Of a stretch of 64,000 bases of DNA, positions 34,649 through 45,163 are shown one piece after another. The position numbers and the translations under genes are program-made. This DNA is from Clonostachys chloroleuca (taxonomy: Eukaryota; Ascomycota; Sordariomycetes; Hypocreales; Bionectriaceae). Below the pieces are notes generated by a model. It did not search any database and was not told where the DNA came from. It worked only from the letters and a program-made list of their open reading frames with translations. The stretch covers positions 11,098,001-11,162,000 of the forward strand of contig JBANAY010000003.1 of assembly GCA_037952775.1 (NCBI GenBank). Direction: 5' to 3'. Positions within the stretch are counted from its first letter, which is position 1. Each line of letters starts with the position of its first letter.

Positions 34649-37136
34649 ATGGAAGAACTTTTACCGAAACCTCAGACTGATCGTCAGCCCGGATCTGAGG
34701 AATTCGGTCAGAACTCGATGCAAACGACAGAGAAGATCCCTGCAGATATCGAGGACGGAGCTGAGATCACAAAGAGACGAATTACAAACGACTATTCGTC
34801 GTATAAGTCATTAAGCACTGAGTCTGGTAAAGAAAATATTCGGCTATTACAAATACTGCCTCCAAAGGACGTTGACAATGACGATGAGGAGCTTGTCTGC
34901 GTGTTGAGCGACCCAATCGCCAAAACTGGTCGGATTGCGTACATCGCTTTATCGTACTGCTGGGGAGACATGGCGCGGCAGCGTAGCATCAGTCTCGTCC
35001 ACCACAGTTTCGACCAACCTGATGATAGCATCGTCCAAGAGCCTGAAGACGGAGTCCAGCTCGTTGCTGTCAATGTGACTACTAAGAAAACATTTAATAT
35101 AACAGAGTCGCTCTACCAGGCCCTAAAGAGCGTCCGAAAGTCGAAAGCTCAGATCGAGGAAAGGTTTCCTTTGTTTGATTACCAGCCCCTGTGGTAGATG
35201 CTTTGTGTATCAACCAAAGTGATATTGAAGAAAGAAACAGCCAGGTTGGGATAATGAGGAGTATATACTCCCAGGCCATGCTCGTATTTATTTGGATGGG
35301 CGAGGATGAAGATGTCGTGCGCGGGTTGCACGTCATTATGGGCCTCGTAAGGGTGATGTCCGAGAGGTATGGAGATGAATTCGACATCTTGAATCCAAAA
35401 GACGAACAACTTTGGACATTTCTCTCTTTTGGTGGATACAATTTCGGAGACGAGGACTTGGGTCCGGGGGTTGTCTCCAAGTTTTGGAACGCTTTTTCAA
35501 CAATCCATACTTTCGTCGGATTTGGGTTCTTCAGGAGGCCTCATGCAACCCCCAGTTGACTTTCATCCATATTACCAACGCACAGGTTCCTTTGAGCTAT
35601 ATACTTGTTGCTGAGAGATGCTATAAGTTGCGGGAAACTCAGTATTTCACCGGCAAACCCACTCTTCCGGTCGCCTGGGGGTCAATACTGCGAAAACAAT
35701 TGCTTCACATGAGAGATTTCCAACAGAAGAACGGCGGGAAGAGGCCACACAACAGGCAAACATGCACCTTGCTGGGAAGGCTATATAACATCTTCGAGCA
35801 TACTTATACAGAGTTTGAAGCTACAGACCCACGCGACAAGCTCTACGCGCTACTCGACTTTGCCGTAGAGACCCAAAATGGTACGAAATCGAGGCAAGAC
35901 CTGGCTCCAGATTACAACAAGACTGTGACCGAAGTTTTTTCCAACTTCACCGTATGGTGCATTCGATACTCGGGGAATCTTGATGTGTTGGGTCTACTTG
36001 CCAGCGGGCCTCGTCGAATCCTGCCAGATGATCTGGTCAGATTTAGGGCTCATGAATCGCCTACCCAGTCATATCTTGATGCCAGATCCCATCCTTGTTG
36101 GGCCGTTTGGCCTACAGGTGGAGGAATCTGGACTCAGGGCAGCCTAGCGAAAGAACCAGACTTTGACCTAGCTACACAGAGAGAAGTTCATCTCTTCCAA
36201 CTCGCTACTCATCCGGTAATTAGACTTCCTGAAGACCTAACTCACCGACTTATAAGCCTTGGTGGCATACGGATTGGAAAGGTCAAGTCCGTTTTCCAAA
36301 TGCCTCTTATATGTATACAAACTACTGTTGAGAACTCGTTCCTATCAAAAAAATGGGGAACAGAAGTATTAGAAAAAGACATGAAGACAGACCGAGCGAT
36401 GCCCGCTATGGTTTTGACTCATCCCTACAATCGTGGCGTATTGAAAGGCGGTATTCCTCTTCTCTGGTCAATGATTAGTAAAAGCGAATCACCGACTATC
36501 ATCATCGACGACGAAGGCGGAACAGTCAGCTCCCAAGAATGGTTAGGCAGGCAAGGAGGGAGATACAACGGAAAAGATGAGCTGATGTTTCGAGACTTTC
36601 TGGAGACTCTTCTCCTGAGCCCAGTCTACCGCGGCAAGAACTCCTTGGACCATCAAGATGATACAGTACCCGATGGTCCCTGGAGTGACAAAACCTTGGC
36701 GACGAGCATAGCAATGTGCTGGGGAGAGAACGATCCTCACTTTATGTTTCCTCCACCAAGGATTGCCGAGACCCTAAAAGGCGAACTATTTGAAAGGCCT
36801 GTCCCACAACCAAAATTATTTCCACTGCAATGCCGCGGCGTGGGTAAATGCTTTTTTATCACTGAGGATGAGCGGATGGGTTTATGTTCGCCTGACGTAT
36901 GTTCCGGTGATATTATTGTTGCGCTTTTTGGGTCTCGTCTTCCTTTTGTGGTACGCCCGGTCAGGCAAGAAGCCAAATTTGAAGGAGACGATTGGCTCTT
37001 CCAAGGTTCCGAAGAATTAAAAGATAATCTATACAGATTCATGGGGGAATGCTACCTACATGAGCAAATTACGAGCTCATTCTTCAGAGACCAGGGTATG
37101 GAATCAAGGCAGATGGAAGTGTTTAATTTGTGTTAG
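34649..37136 (+). pseudogene. HET-domain protein gene broken by two single-base deletions
   Basis: The ATG at 34649 opens MEELLPKPQ. HET motif 1 (ALSYCWGD) lies near 34945-34970. At about 35193 the sequence TGGTAGATG reads Trp-stop. One extra G would give the HET consensus LWVDALCINQ, which continues in the next frame. At 35493-35497 a T5 run is one T short: the frame ends and motif 3 (NPYFRRIWVLQEAS) continues in the third frame to 37136. Downstream there are DPRDKLYALLDF and a C-terminal GDIIVALFGSRLPFVVRP segment typical of full-length HET proteins. Such proteins trigger incompatibility-type cell death. Either the gene is recently dead, with little other decay, or both indels are assembly errors in homopolymers. 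An intron explanation would need an implausible 22-nt intron. Confidence 0.82.
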
Positions 37137-37163
37137 CCACTGAAAGAACCCTTCCTTAAGTTA

Positions 37164-38290
37164 TCACTTATATGCGACCCCACTGAAAGACTTTCCAAAA
37201 CATATGTGAGACTCCACGGGGGACGAGGAGGTTCTATTTCTCCGGCCCTCTTCCCTTTCTATACTTCGACCACCACTCCACCAGGTAAATGGTGAACCTA
37301 GATCAAGGATGCGACGCATTCTCGCTCTCTCGACTGGGCCTGCTGCCAAATTATCCACGACTTACTCTTGTAACTCGGTGGGAAGTCCTCGAAGTGTTGT
37401 CACAGGGCTGGCACTAAGCGTGGCTTGCAGAAGCTGATCAATGGCCGCATCCGAGGGAGGGAGGGTGCCGTCAAACAAACGCTCGGCCGCCGTGCACCTT
37501 TCACTCATGGAATTCATACGATACAGGCTGACCTCTCTTACAGAAAATACAAGGTAAGTCCGATCCCCGACCACGGACATATCATCTTCTGCTTTTGAAA
37601 CACAGTATTGTTGGAAGTCTTCTCGGATAAGATGAACTGTATGGCAAGGGTGCTGTGATAAAACAACAGATGCCCCGCCTACTCGTACAATATGTCCACT
37701 GAATGGCTCCCACTCCGGAAGATTGTTTAACCAGACCAAGAAGCCGCCGATTCCTTGGCGTTGGGCCGTAATCTCCTTCACTTCAAAATCTAGCGTCACA
37801 ATCTTGATGATAGCACAAGCGAACCTTCTGAACGTTGAGTGGTTGAATCGGCCAGAAAGAACGTGCCTCCATTGGTGTGCAAAGTCCGCCAGCATCTTCT
37901 GAACCAGAGCCTTGTGTCGCTCTAAGCGATCCTGGCAGATCCCAGTACGCCGCATTTTACATTGCGATGCGCGAGGTGGTCGAAAGGCTTGGATAGAAGT
38001 CGGTGGCTTGTAAGGCTCGAAATCACAGACGGAAATAGGACGCTGACGGAGAAGACTGTGAGATAATGAAGTGTAGTGAATTTTTTTATGAAACCGGCCG
38101 GAGGAGATCGTTATCGATATCAAAAATCCATACGGTATTGATCATCAGTTTACCTCGTCTAACAAATGGGTCAACAATATCCTCTTGCTGATGCCATCCC
38201 CCAGCAAACAGTGAGTATATTGTGTCCAATGCGGATTCTATTGGCCTATTAGAATTATTCGTCAAGTGTGGGTGTCAGTTGTGGACTGGC
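37164..38290 (-). pseudogene. Decayed conserved hypothetical fungal gene
   Basis: The largest frame (38099-37362) contains RQRPISVCDFEPYKPP and GLPTELQE. A GTAAGT intron after the latter leads to an exon with LGSPFTWWSGG and SSPVESHICFG, ending at 37164. Upstream, coding-like sequence (ESALDTIYSLFAGGWH, then INTVWIFDIDNDLLR) runs in a different frame back to about 38282. The switch occurs at CGGCCGG near 38094, where the frame A continuation hits TAA at once. So the gene looks frameshifted near its N-terminal third, and no start codon is obvious. I recall similar segments from uncharacterised fungal proteins near HET genes, but know no function and cannot name a family. Confidence 0.5.
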
Positions 38291-39116
38291 CTTCCACTGT
38301 GCCTTGGAGAGCGTTCGAATATTGCTCCAGCATCCTGTCATCTTCGACGCTACGTTTGGCACAGCGGTAGAAATGTCCTAAGTACGTTAGCGCCGTTGTA
38401 TTATAAGGAGACGGAACGCTGTACCGTACCCTACAAGCTGATGTATATATGTGCGGCCATGTCGGAGTTCGAATTGCTCTAGGGATTATAAGCGGAGGAA
38501 GGCTGGAGCCAGAGAAAATAAACAATTAATGCCACGACGCAAGACCCGCGGAGACGGAAAAGAGTTATGCCGAGAAGTTTAATGAGTGATACATATCAGC
38601 CACGACACAGACAAAACAATGTCTCACGGCCTTTCCTCTGGCTGAGTAGAAAACGTCTAACATCAGCTACTTTACATTATGTGTATACATTAGATTTCAT
38701 TTAAGGTCTTTATAGGCATCACCTACCGTTTGACGGGACCAAACCACCCGACGTGTTTCCACCTTACAGTATTACTGCATTACGACATGCAATGAGATCA
38801 CATTTCTCAACAATACCTACCTAAACATTCAGTGCAATTCTCCGCTTTTCAGCAGCAATGTGTCGCCCTTGGCGTTTGGTTGTTTAATGACATCAGCCAC
38901 TATCACGCATACGACTTAATTAATGGACAACTTGACAAGTCTACCGCCTATTCCTCATCTTCCCTCCAAACTGTCAGCACGAGGGCTACTATTTTTTACA
39001 GTATTCTGAGAACAAGAACCTCATTGTAATCGTTGCACAGGATAAAACAAGCCAGTATAGCCAAAATCTTCGAGCCTTTCCGTGGCATCTTCTCCAATTT
39101 CTCGCTGGGGCGTGGT
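38291..39116. other. Intergenic between two minus-strand genes of the island
   Basis: AT-rich, with only short frames. It contains the 3' flank of the intact HET gene and the 5' side of the decayed hypothetical gene. Nothing else is recognised. Confidence 0.45.
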
Positions 39117-41249
39117 CTATCGAATCTCAAGAACATCTAGCTCCGCCACGTCGGCGGCTACTGCCTCCCCAACCTCGCCGTACATCAGACCGTGGGCAAA
39201 ACAAGGGCCAACATAAGAATAAGCCTCATCAGCTTCGGATGGAATCCTGCGCAAGAGAACTGGAAATGAGCAGCCGCTCAAGACGCAGAGTTGATCCCCA
39301 GGCAGCATATTCAAAGGGCCAAGACCTACGCTCCCATCCGAGGTACGAAAGACGCGACCACAGAACAACCCTCTACTGACGTTTACATATATCGACATTT
39401 GAGCACGCGAGTCCACCTCCATGTACTGCGGGTCAAGGAATTGCCTGTTCGTTATGGCCTCCGGAACTTCATGACCCCAGAAAATCTGGCTCCGGCTAAA
39501 GTTGACTAATGTCTCACGCTGAGGATCATAGCCCCATCGTTGGCATAGCTTAAGAGTCCTTGTCATACTTTCGACAGTCGGACTCTTGCCAGGAGCTCTC
39601 GAAAGGACATTCAGAAAGCCTCGGCAAAGCTGGTCCACGCGGCCATAATCTTTGTATAGCTTCTCAGTCCCCGCGATTATCTGGTTTGTGCTTTCCACTC
39701 TATCCAGCGTAATGGTTCGAAAAATGAGCTGCATAGGGGGTATTGCGCTCTTCGCTTGATCAATCGCATCTGTGAGGCTTTCCATTGTAGAAATCAGATA
39801 GTTCTGGAATCCATTCACGCCTTGGTGTTGTGCCTCCGTGGGATCCCCTCCTACCCAGTCAACAGTGCCACGCATGACTCCAACCTCGTGCAACGTAAAC
39901 TCGTCATCCACCCCCGTGACTCCTTCTGGGAGACCTTTGTTGGCTTCATAAATTCCAAAGTTGTCGTTGAGCTGCCTCACTACAGCAACATCCGGCTGGG
40001 CCAGTGCATCCCAGTTAGGGACCCATGAAGGAAGCTTGAGGTTTGAATGATCACCGTAACAGAGACCAGAAAACTTTAAACAAGGGTCCAACCCTCCAGA
40101 TCTCATCCAAGAAGCTGCCGCTGCGCCGTACGCTTGCCGAACATCCTTGGTATAATCGGGCTCTATCGGGCTGATATTGAGGGCATAGAAAGCGAATAAC
40201 TTGTCCCGGGGATCTGTGGCCAACTGGCCCGTAGTTTCGGAGAAGAGTACCAGATTTTTCTGCGAATCATCAAGTGGCTGCTGTTGCAGAACCTTACAGT
40301 GGTTGACAAGTCGCAGGGGAAGGTAGGCTTGCGAACCCATCTCAAGGTGCACCGCGAGATTCGAGCGTGGATTAGGGATTTTAACTATACCGCGACTTAC
40401 TGCCATCTGTAGAGCAACCATTCCTTTCAGAGTCTCCCATTCGAGGGTCTTGTCTCCGACCTGAAACCATAGGGTGTGTGGGAGAACCATTTCCTGGATA
40501 GTCCAGCTGCGCTTCCAGTAAGGCAAATCTAGGAATCTATCCAGGCTGTTCCAGTATTTATTGTAGGCTGGCGGTAAGGGATCGGCCGCCTCCCAGTACT
40601 GTGGATATCGGCGCATCAACTCGGAGGCTTCTACCGTTCTCATATTTCCTCCGATATCGTTGAGCAACTGGAGTCCCAATTCAACTTCGTCGCTACTTGG
40701 CCCGAGCCAAGCTATTACCTCCTTTGCCTCTTTGTATATCCTATCCATCATTCTCACTTGAGCAGTCTTCTCCAGGTTATCTGTCTGGTTGATACAAATG
40801 GCATCAGCCCATACTAAACAGCTCCCATCCAGGAGCCTTGGTAGTGAAGCCTGCATAAACTGCAAGGCTAATGCGAGATTTGTAGTCGCATTGAAAATAG
40901 CATCTTCGATGATGATTTCTTTGGTGATTGATGGATCTCCCCAGACATAGGACAGAGCTGTGTACCCAATTGCCTGGCTGTCCAACGAGGCATGAAGGAT
41001 TTTGCACTGCACCCGCCCGCCCTCGTCCAGCGTTGGCAGGATATCGATGAGGCGGATTTCGCTTGTATTTGTATTGAGACTTTGGTAAATTGAGCTGGAG
41101 AAGGTCTTCCGAGACATGTCGATGGTACAGCTCTCTTCGTGATATATTGAGAAAATGTGATGTTTTCCTATGTAGGTAGTTGAGCGAAAATAATATTGCC
41201 TTGCTTCCAGGGGTGGCATTATTTCGTAAGCTGACAAGAGGGTACCCAT
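39117..41249 (-). CDS. HET-domain protein, intact (single exon, 710 aa)
   Basis: One uninterrupted frame runs from ATG 41249; an internal Met at residue 45 is an alternative start. The three HET motifs are all present and in order: TALSYVWGD (97-105), VWADAICINQ (about 146-155) and PYWKRSWTIQE (about 243-253). They are followed by the DPRDKLFAFYALN block and a long C-terminal region ending in GDQLCVLSGCSFPVLLRR and a SYVGPCFAHGL segment, the usual full-length HET layout. HET domains are TIR-related and drive cell death when non-self is recognised or when activated by a partner. It lies opposite in strand to the NLR and the broken HET gene. It is the only intact HET gene in this island. Confidence 0.93.
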   Translation of the reverse strand: MGTLLSAYEIMPPLEARQYYFRSTTYIGKHHIFSIYHEESCTIDMSRKTFSSSIYQSLNTNTSEIRLIDILPTLDEGGRVQCKILHASLDSQAIGYTALSYVWGDPSITKEIIIEDAIFNATTNLALALQFMQASLPRLLDGSCLVWADAICINQTDNLEKTAQVRMMDRIYKEAKEVIAWLGPSSDEVELGLQLLNDIGGNMRTVEASELMRRYPQYWEAADPLPPAYNKYWNSLDRFLDLPYWKRSWTIQEMVLPHTLWFQVGDKTLEWETLKGMVALQMAVSRGIVKIPNPRSNLAVHLEMGSQAYLPLRLVNHCKVLQQQPLDDSQKNLVLFSETTGQLATDPRDKLFAFYALNISPIEPDYTKDVRQAYGAAAASWMRSGGLDPCLKFSGLCYGDHSNLKLPSWVPNWDALAQPDVAVVRQLNDNFGIYEANKGLPEGVTGVDDEFTLHEVGVMRGTVDWVGGDPTEAQHQGVNGFQNYLISTMESLTDAIDQAKSAIPPMQLIFRTITLDRVESTNQIIAGTEKLYKDYGRVDQLCRGFLNVLSRAPGKSPTVESMTRTLKLCQRWGYDPQRETLVNFSRSQIFWGHEVPEAITNRQFLDPQYMEVDSRAQMSIYVNVSRGLFCGRVFRTSDGSVGLGPLNMLPGDQLCVLSGCSFPVLLRRIPSEADEAYSYVGPCFAHGLMYGEVGEAVAADVAELDVLEIR

Positions 41250-41784
41250 TATACGCAGCGAGTTGCTGATGAGCTAATTGCAAACCTGGCAGATCTCCAT
41301 CTCATCGGAACAAACTGAACAACATTTCTTTCAATGAGGCAATATTAATTTGTCACGGCGCGCAGCGAGCCATGGTTCTAATAAACTAGAAATTGAAAAT
41401 CTCTCCGCATCGAACAAAAGCATCACCCACCATTGTACTGCACTTCCCCAGAAGATGTTATAAGAGACAACATAACTTATTCAGATAGAGCTATAGATAT
41501 AAATATAGTAATCTTTAGCTGGGGAAGATTTAACCCTATATCTCTCGCAACATTAGACAGGAGGCTACCTAGAAGCTGGCTTTACGAGAACCTCAGGCAT
41601 AAACATGAACACTCAAGGTGTTTGCCTGGGGCATCCAGGTCTTGATATATTACCTATATGGTCTTCCGCCAGCGTCCTAGGTACTAGGCAGCCACTGTAC
41701 CGTCTCTCCAATAATGGAACCTAGGTATTTCAAGCAAGTACATAGGTCTATGAAGGCAAAAAAATGCAAAATGAAGAAAATTAA

Positions 41785-41903
41785 TGGAAAGGGGAGGATT
41801 CGAACCCCCATTTCTATCAAACAGTGCCCAGCCATAAACCCAGGAGAATCTGAGCGTATGACTGTACAAGCTAACAGCGTCATTACAATTAGACCACCTT
41901 TCC
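41785..41903 (-). tRNA. tRNA-like gene, anticodon not assignable
   Basis: On the minus strand a perfect 7-bp acceptor stem (GGAAAGG / CCTTTCC) plus discriminator A encloses a D-arm (TGGTCTAATTGTAATGAC, A-box-like). At the 3' side a T-arm has loop TTCGAAT within the B-box GGTTCGAATCC. T-runs follow downstream (about 41757-41779), as for RNA polymerase III. The anticodon arm is abnormal. Stem CTGTT can pair with GATAG, but about 54 nt lie between and contain their own hairpin (GCTCAG / CTGGGC). Position 33 is not T in either folding I tried. It may be an intron-bearing tRNA, a tRNA pseudogene or the head of a tRNA-derived SINE. Confidence 0.5.
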
Positions 41904-42159
41904 GAGTTACTTTGCCTTCTCATGTTTTAGTATATAAGGTGCATTGGCTCTGTACACGCAGACACTGCTCGCAAAGGTCAAACTATTTGGCCTAGGTGCT
42001 ACATCAAACTTTTTACAGTGAGTAAGTTTCTTACTCCTGGGTTAGAGTACAACCGCCCGAGATATACAATATATAAAGGCATTCTCCTGCCAGTAGGGCT
42101 CTCGAACACGCCCGGTTTAACTTGACCCTTATTAATAAAGTCTAGATGTTATGTTAAAC

Positions 42160-42227
42160 AGCAATAATCCTTATAGGGACTTATATAAAGGGAAGAGATA
42201 CCCCTACCTAGTGACTTAGAAGTAACT
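42160..42227 (+). repeat. Degenerate direct repeat, copy 1 (AT-shifted)
   Basis: It shares agcaat-atcctt, agagatacccct and acttagaag with copy 2 at 42623-42690, in the same order. Several differences are C to T or G to A in this copy, as RIP would produce. Confidence 0.6.
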
Positions 42228-42622
42228 ATTAATAATATATTACTGTTATACTAATAACTACTTCTATTATTATTGTGGCCTATATAGTAAAGTTAAATAT
42301 AAACACCTATAGAGTCCCTATTATTCTAACGCCCACTTGCTTAGGTAGCTTTAGTAAACCATCGAATCTTTCGAGACAAATTGATATCTTAGGTGGATGT
42401 TTTGGGGTTGGTTGCCTGAGAAGCGGATATAGATAGAACTTAGTGAAAGCTACTGAACACGAAGCGGTTACTGCTGAGTATGAAAATTAAAGATGCCTTA
42501 CTTCTCTACACAAGTCACTTTGCTAGGCTGCTAGACAACGGCCTATCTCTCTCCTTTTAGCAAGTTCCTGGAGCATACGTGAAAGCAACTAAGATAGGCT
42601 GATGCCTGGGAGGTAGATACCT

Positions 42623-42690
42623 TAGCAATGATCCTTGTAAAGGGACACGTGTACAGGGGAGAGATACCCCTAGTTACTTAGAAGCAGCCA
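42623..42690 (+). repeat. Degenerate direct repeat, copy 2
   Basis: Partner of 42160-42227, about 460 bp downstream in the same orientation. The pair may be remains of terminal repeats of a small element or just an internal duplication. Confidence 0.6.
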
Positions 42691-43023
42691 CTCTACGTTA
42701 GATTTTGTAGCTTTTATTGAATTCTTAGGCATCCCGAATGCATGTCAGCACCAACAATACTCGGCGGGGCAATCAATGCAACAGGTTTCTGCCTTATTTA
42801 TTACTGCATACAATGAGCATAACATCTACCAACAACCTGTTGGTTTCTCACCCTGGCTAGAGCAGCCATGCAGCATAAATGAGTCACAGTATAAGTATCT
42901 GCTGAGTCGACTGTCTCTTCCGGTTCCTTCAGGTCATAACTCTTTGCATGATCTTCCTTGCCTACCTTTACTCGCATTCCACCTGAGATTTATCGAAGCC
43001 TTTCATACCAAACCACCCTCACT

Positions 43024-45163
43024 ATGCTCTGTACTATCTGCCGTGAAGGTCTTACGGGCATCTGGGACCCCTCCCAGACGAAGCGAGTATGCGGGATCAG
43101 AGAGTTTAATGAGAATTTCCTTGGAAATGACAGCAAGATTCGCATCCCTCTACCTACTGCGTTGGGTGATGCAAATCAGCACCCATCGCAATACACGTTT
43201 GGTCACCACAGTCAGCTTTAGAGTCCTACAACCGGTCTATCGCTCAAGGTTGCATCTTGTGTTGTAAGTCTGAGCATGGGAGCCAGGACATTGATCAAAC
43301 TTTTATGGGATACTTCTCCTTGTTTACTATCTACTTTGGGGAAAACAATCCTATGATGGGCATATTCAAGCCTGGGACATACAAAGGTGGCCTATCTTTG
43401 ACGGTGTACAACGGTATTTGATCTTCTTACCCGCGCATTCAGCCTGAGTATTTAACAAAACTGTAGCCTCAACCCGAGACTTTAGTCTCGAACTCAGCGG
43501 ATCAACTGGGGATACGGCTACATTAGCTCTCGTCCAGAGATGGGTAAATACTTGTGTTCAATCTCATCAACAATGCAGTCAGATGACTCAGTTCATACCA
43601 CAATATCTTCTCCAGTTGGATGAGGCCAATGGATTATTTCACCTTGTATCGGCCGACCAAATCGATCCTCAATCCCAAGCCAGTGTGTCCTACTGTACAC
43701 TTAGTCATTGTTATAGGTTGGAAGAGAACAGTCTGCGACTCACGACGTCTACACTAGAGACTCTTTCTCGTCCACAAAGTCTTTCAACCCTTCCATTGAC
43801 TTACAGGGATGCCTTTACTGTGGTTGCACGTTTGGGTCTTCGCCATCTATGGATCGAACACCTCTGTATTCCTCAAGACAGGCTGCAATCACAATCTCAT
43901 GAAGATGCGAAGAGGGTCTTTTCAAATTGCTTCTGCGGAATTGGTGCCATGGGATCAGCTGTGCCTTCCTCTGGCTTATTCGTCGAGCGCAAATCAGAGC
44001 TCGTTGTGCCTACCATATTACAGGTACAACTTGACGCGGAAGGGACCAAATACTTGGTGAAACTCGATAATCCAAATCTGAAAAACTTCCGAGATGAGCC
44101 TTTGGTTAAAAGTGCAAAGGGGCTGCGAGAACGTCTCTTGACGCCTAGAATGGTTCATTTTGCAAGTTCGCTTGTATACTGGGAGTGTCATGGTTCTCAA
44201 TGCAGTGAGATATCCCCAGAGAACATGGTGCTCCTACCAAAGTCATATCAAGGTTTAGTACAGGGGAGCAACAAAGATGTTGACTTGCTGTTGCCGCAAC
44301 CAGCTTAGAAACCAATTGTCATGGTCCTACCACTGTACTGGGCAACTGCTGACCCTCAAGCATACATTCTGGAGCGGTGGTTCAACCTTTTACGCACGTC
44401 TACTCAATGTAAGGCGACAGCACCAGAGGAGAGGCTAAATTGTGTTAACAGTGCTGTCGTAGGTACAAAAGCTCAACTTCAGGGATATGGATGTGATGAT
44501 ACATAACTTGCTGGGATATGGAAGGCCACATTGCCTAAGGCCCTCGTCTGGACCGTGGATGATGTTGCAGATCGACGGCCTACAGAGTCTCAAGGCCCTT
44601 CATGGAGTTGGGCTGCCGTCAACGGTGTCATTCAATATGACAACCGGAAGATGGAGGGAATTGTAGATAGCGAGCTCTGTGAACTCATTGATGCCAACTG
44701 CACTACGAATGAGATGAATTCAGTTATATCTGGTAGACTCACTCTGAAGGGGAAGTTACTGACTGCGAAGCTGGGCTATGACGACTACAACAATTATGGC
44801 CTACCTCAATATGTTCTCACAGCTAGATATGGTACCCAGTTGAACGTCTTGGAGCTAGAAGACGGTAACTCAGGCGGCTGTCTTGTCAAGGCACCGGAGG
44901 ATGCCGGTCACCTATACGAGTGGTATGTTCGCTTTGATACCGAATAGGATATGAAGAAGCACACTCAGACTGTTTTGCTCCCGATCTGTTTGACTCCGAC
45001 CTTGAACCAGGCCTGTGAAGTTTACATGTACGGGGTGGCTCTTTTCAAGCTTGATAGTGGATTCTACACACGTTGTGGAATGTGGCAAATTTTGATGCCG
45101 TCTGAACAGGAAGCAAGGGGAGCTCTCCAGGTCTTGCCAGAATCTGAAATCACGATTATATAA
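43024..45163 (+). pseudogene. HET-domain protein pseudogene with in-frame stops
   Basis: An N-terminal piece in frame 1 (MLCTICREGLTGIWD to YTFGHHSQL) resembles the Cys-bearing N-terminus common in HET proteins; it stops at 43221. From about 43460 frame 2 is coding-like for some 1.7 kb: LVQRWVNTC, then LSHCYRLE (normally LSHCWG), LPLTYRDAFTVVARLGLRHLWIEHLCIPQD, GAMGSAVPSSGLFVER, RERLLTPRMVHF and SQGPSWSWAAVNG. That single frame is interrupted by TAG 44306-44308, TAA 44504-44506 and TAG 44945-44947 before a final stop at 45163. All downstream pieces share one frame, so loss came through substitutions rather than indels. The altered HET motif 1 supports loss of function. Confidence 0.82.

Larger units (their letters stand above)
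41904..43023. other. AT-rich repeat-like stretch
   Basis: No gene is supported. The stretch contains two degenerate direct repeats (42160-42227 and 42623-42690) and long AT-rich runs around 42230-42330. It looks like decayed transposon sequence. Confidence 0.45.

Noticed and set aside
35164..35185. A 22-nt GT-AG intron (gtttcc...ccag) that would join the first two frames of the broken HET gene
   Set aside because: Too short for a spliceosomal intron, and a missing G gives the family consensus LWVDALCINQ exactly.
42776..43267. 163-codon plus-strand frame overlapping the start of the HET pseudogene
   Set aside because: A different frame (43024 onward) carries the recognisable HET N-terminal segment; this one has no motif.
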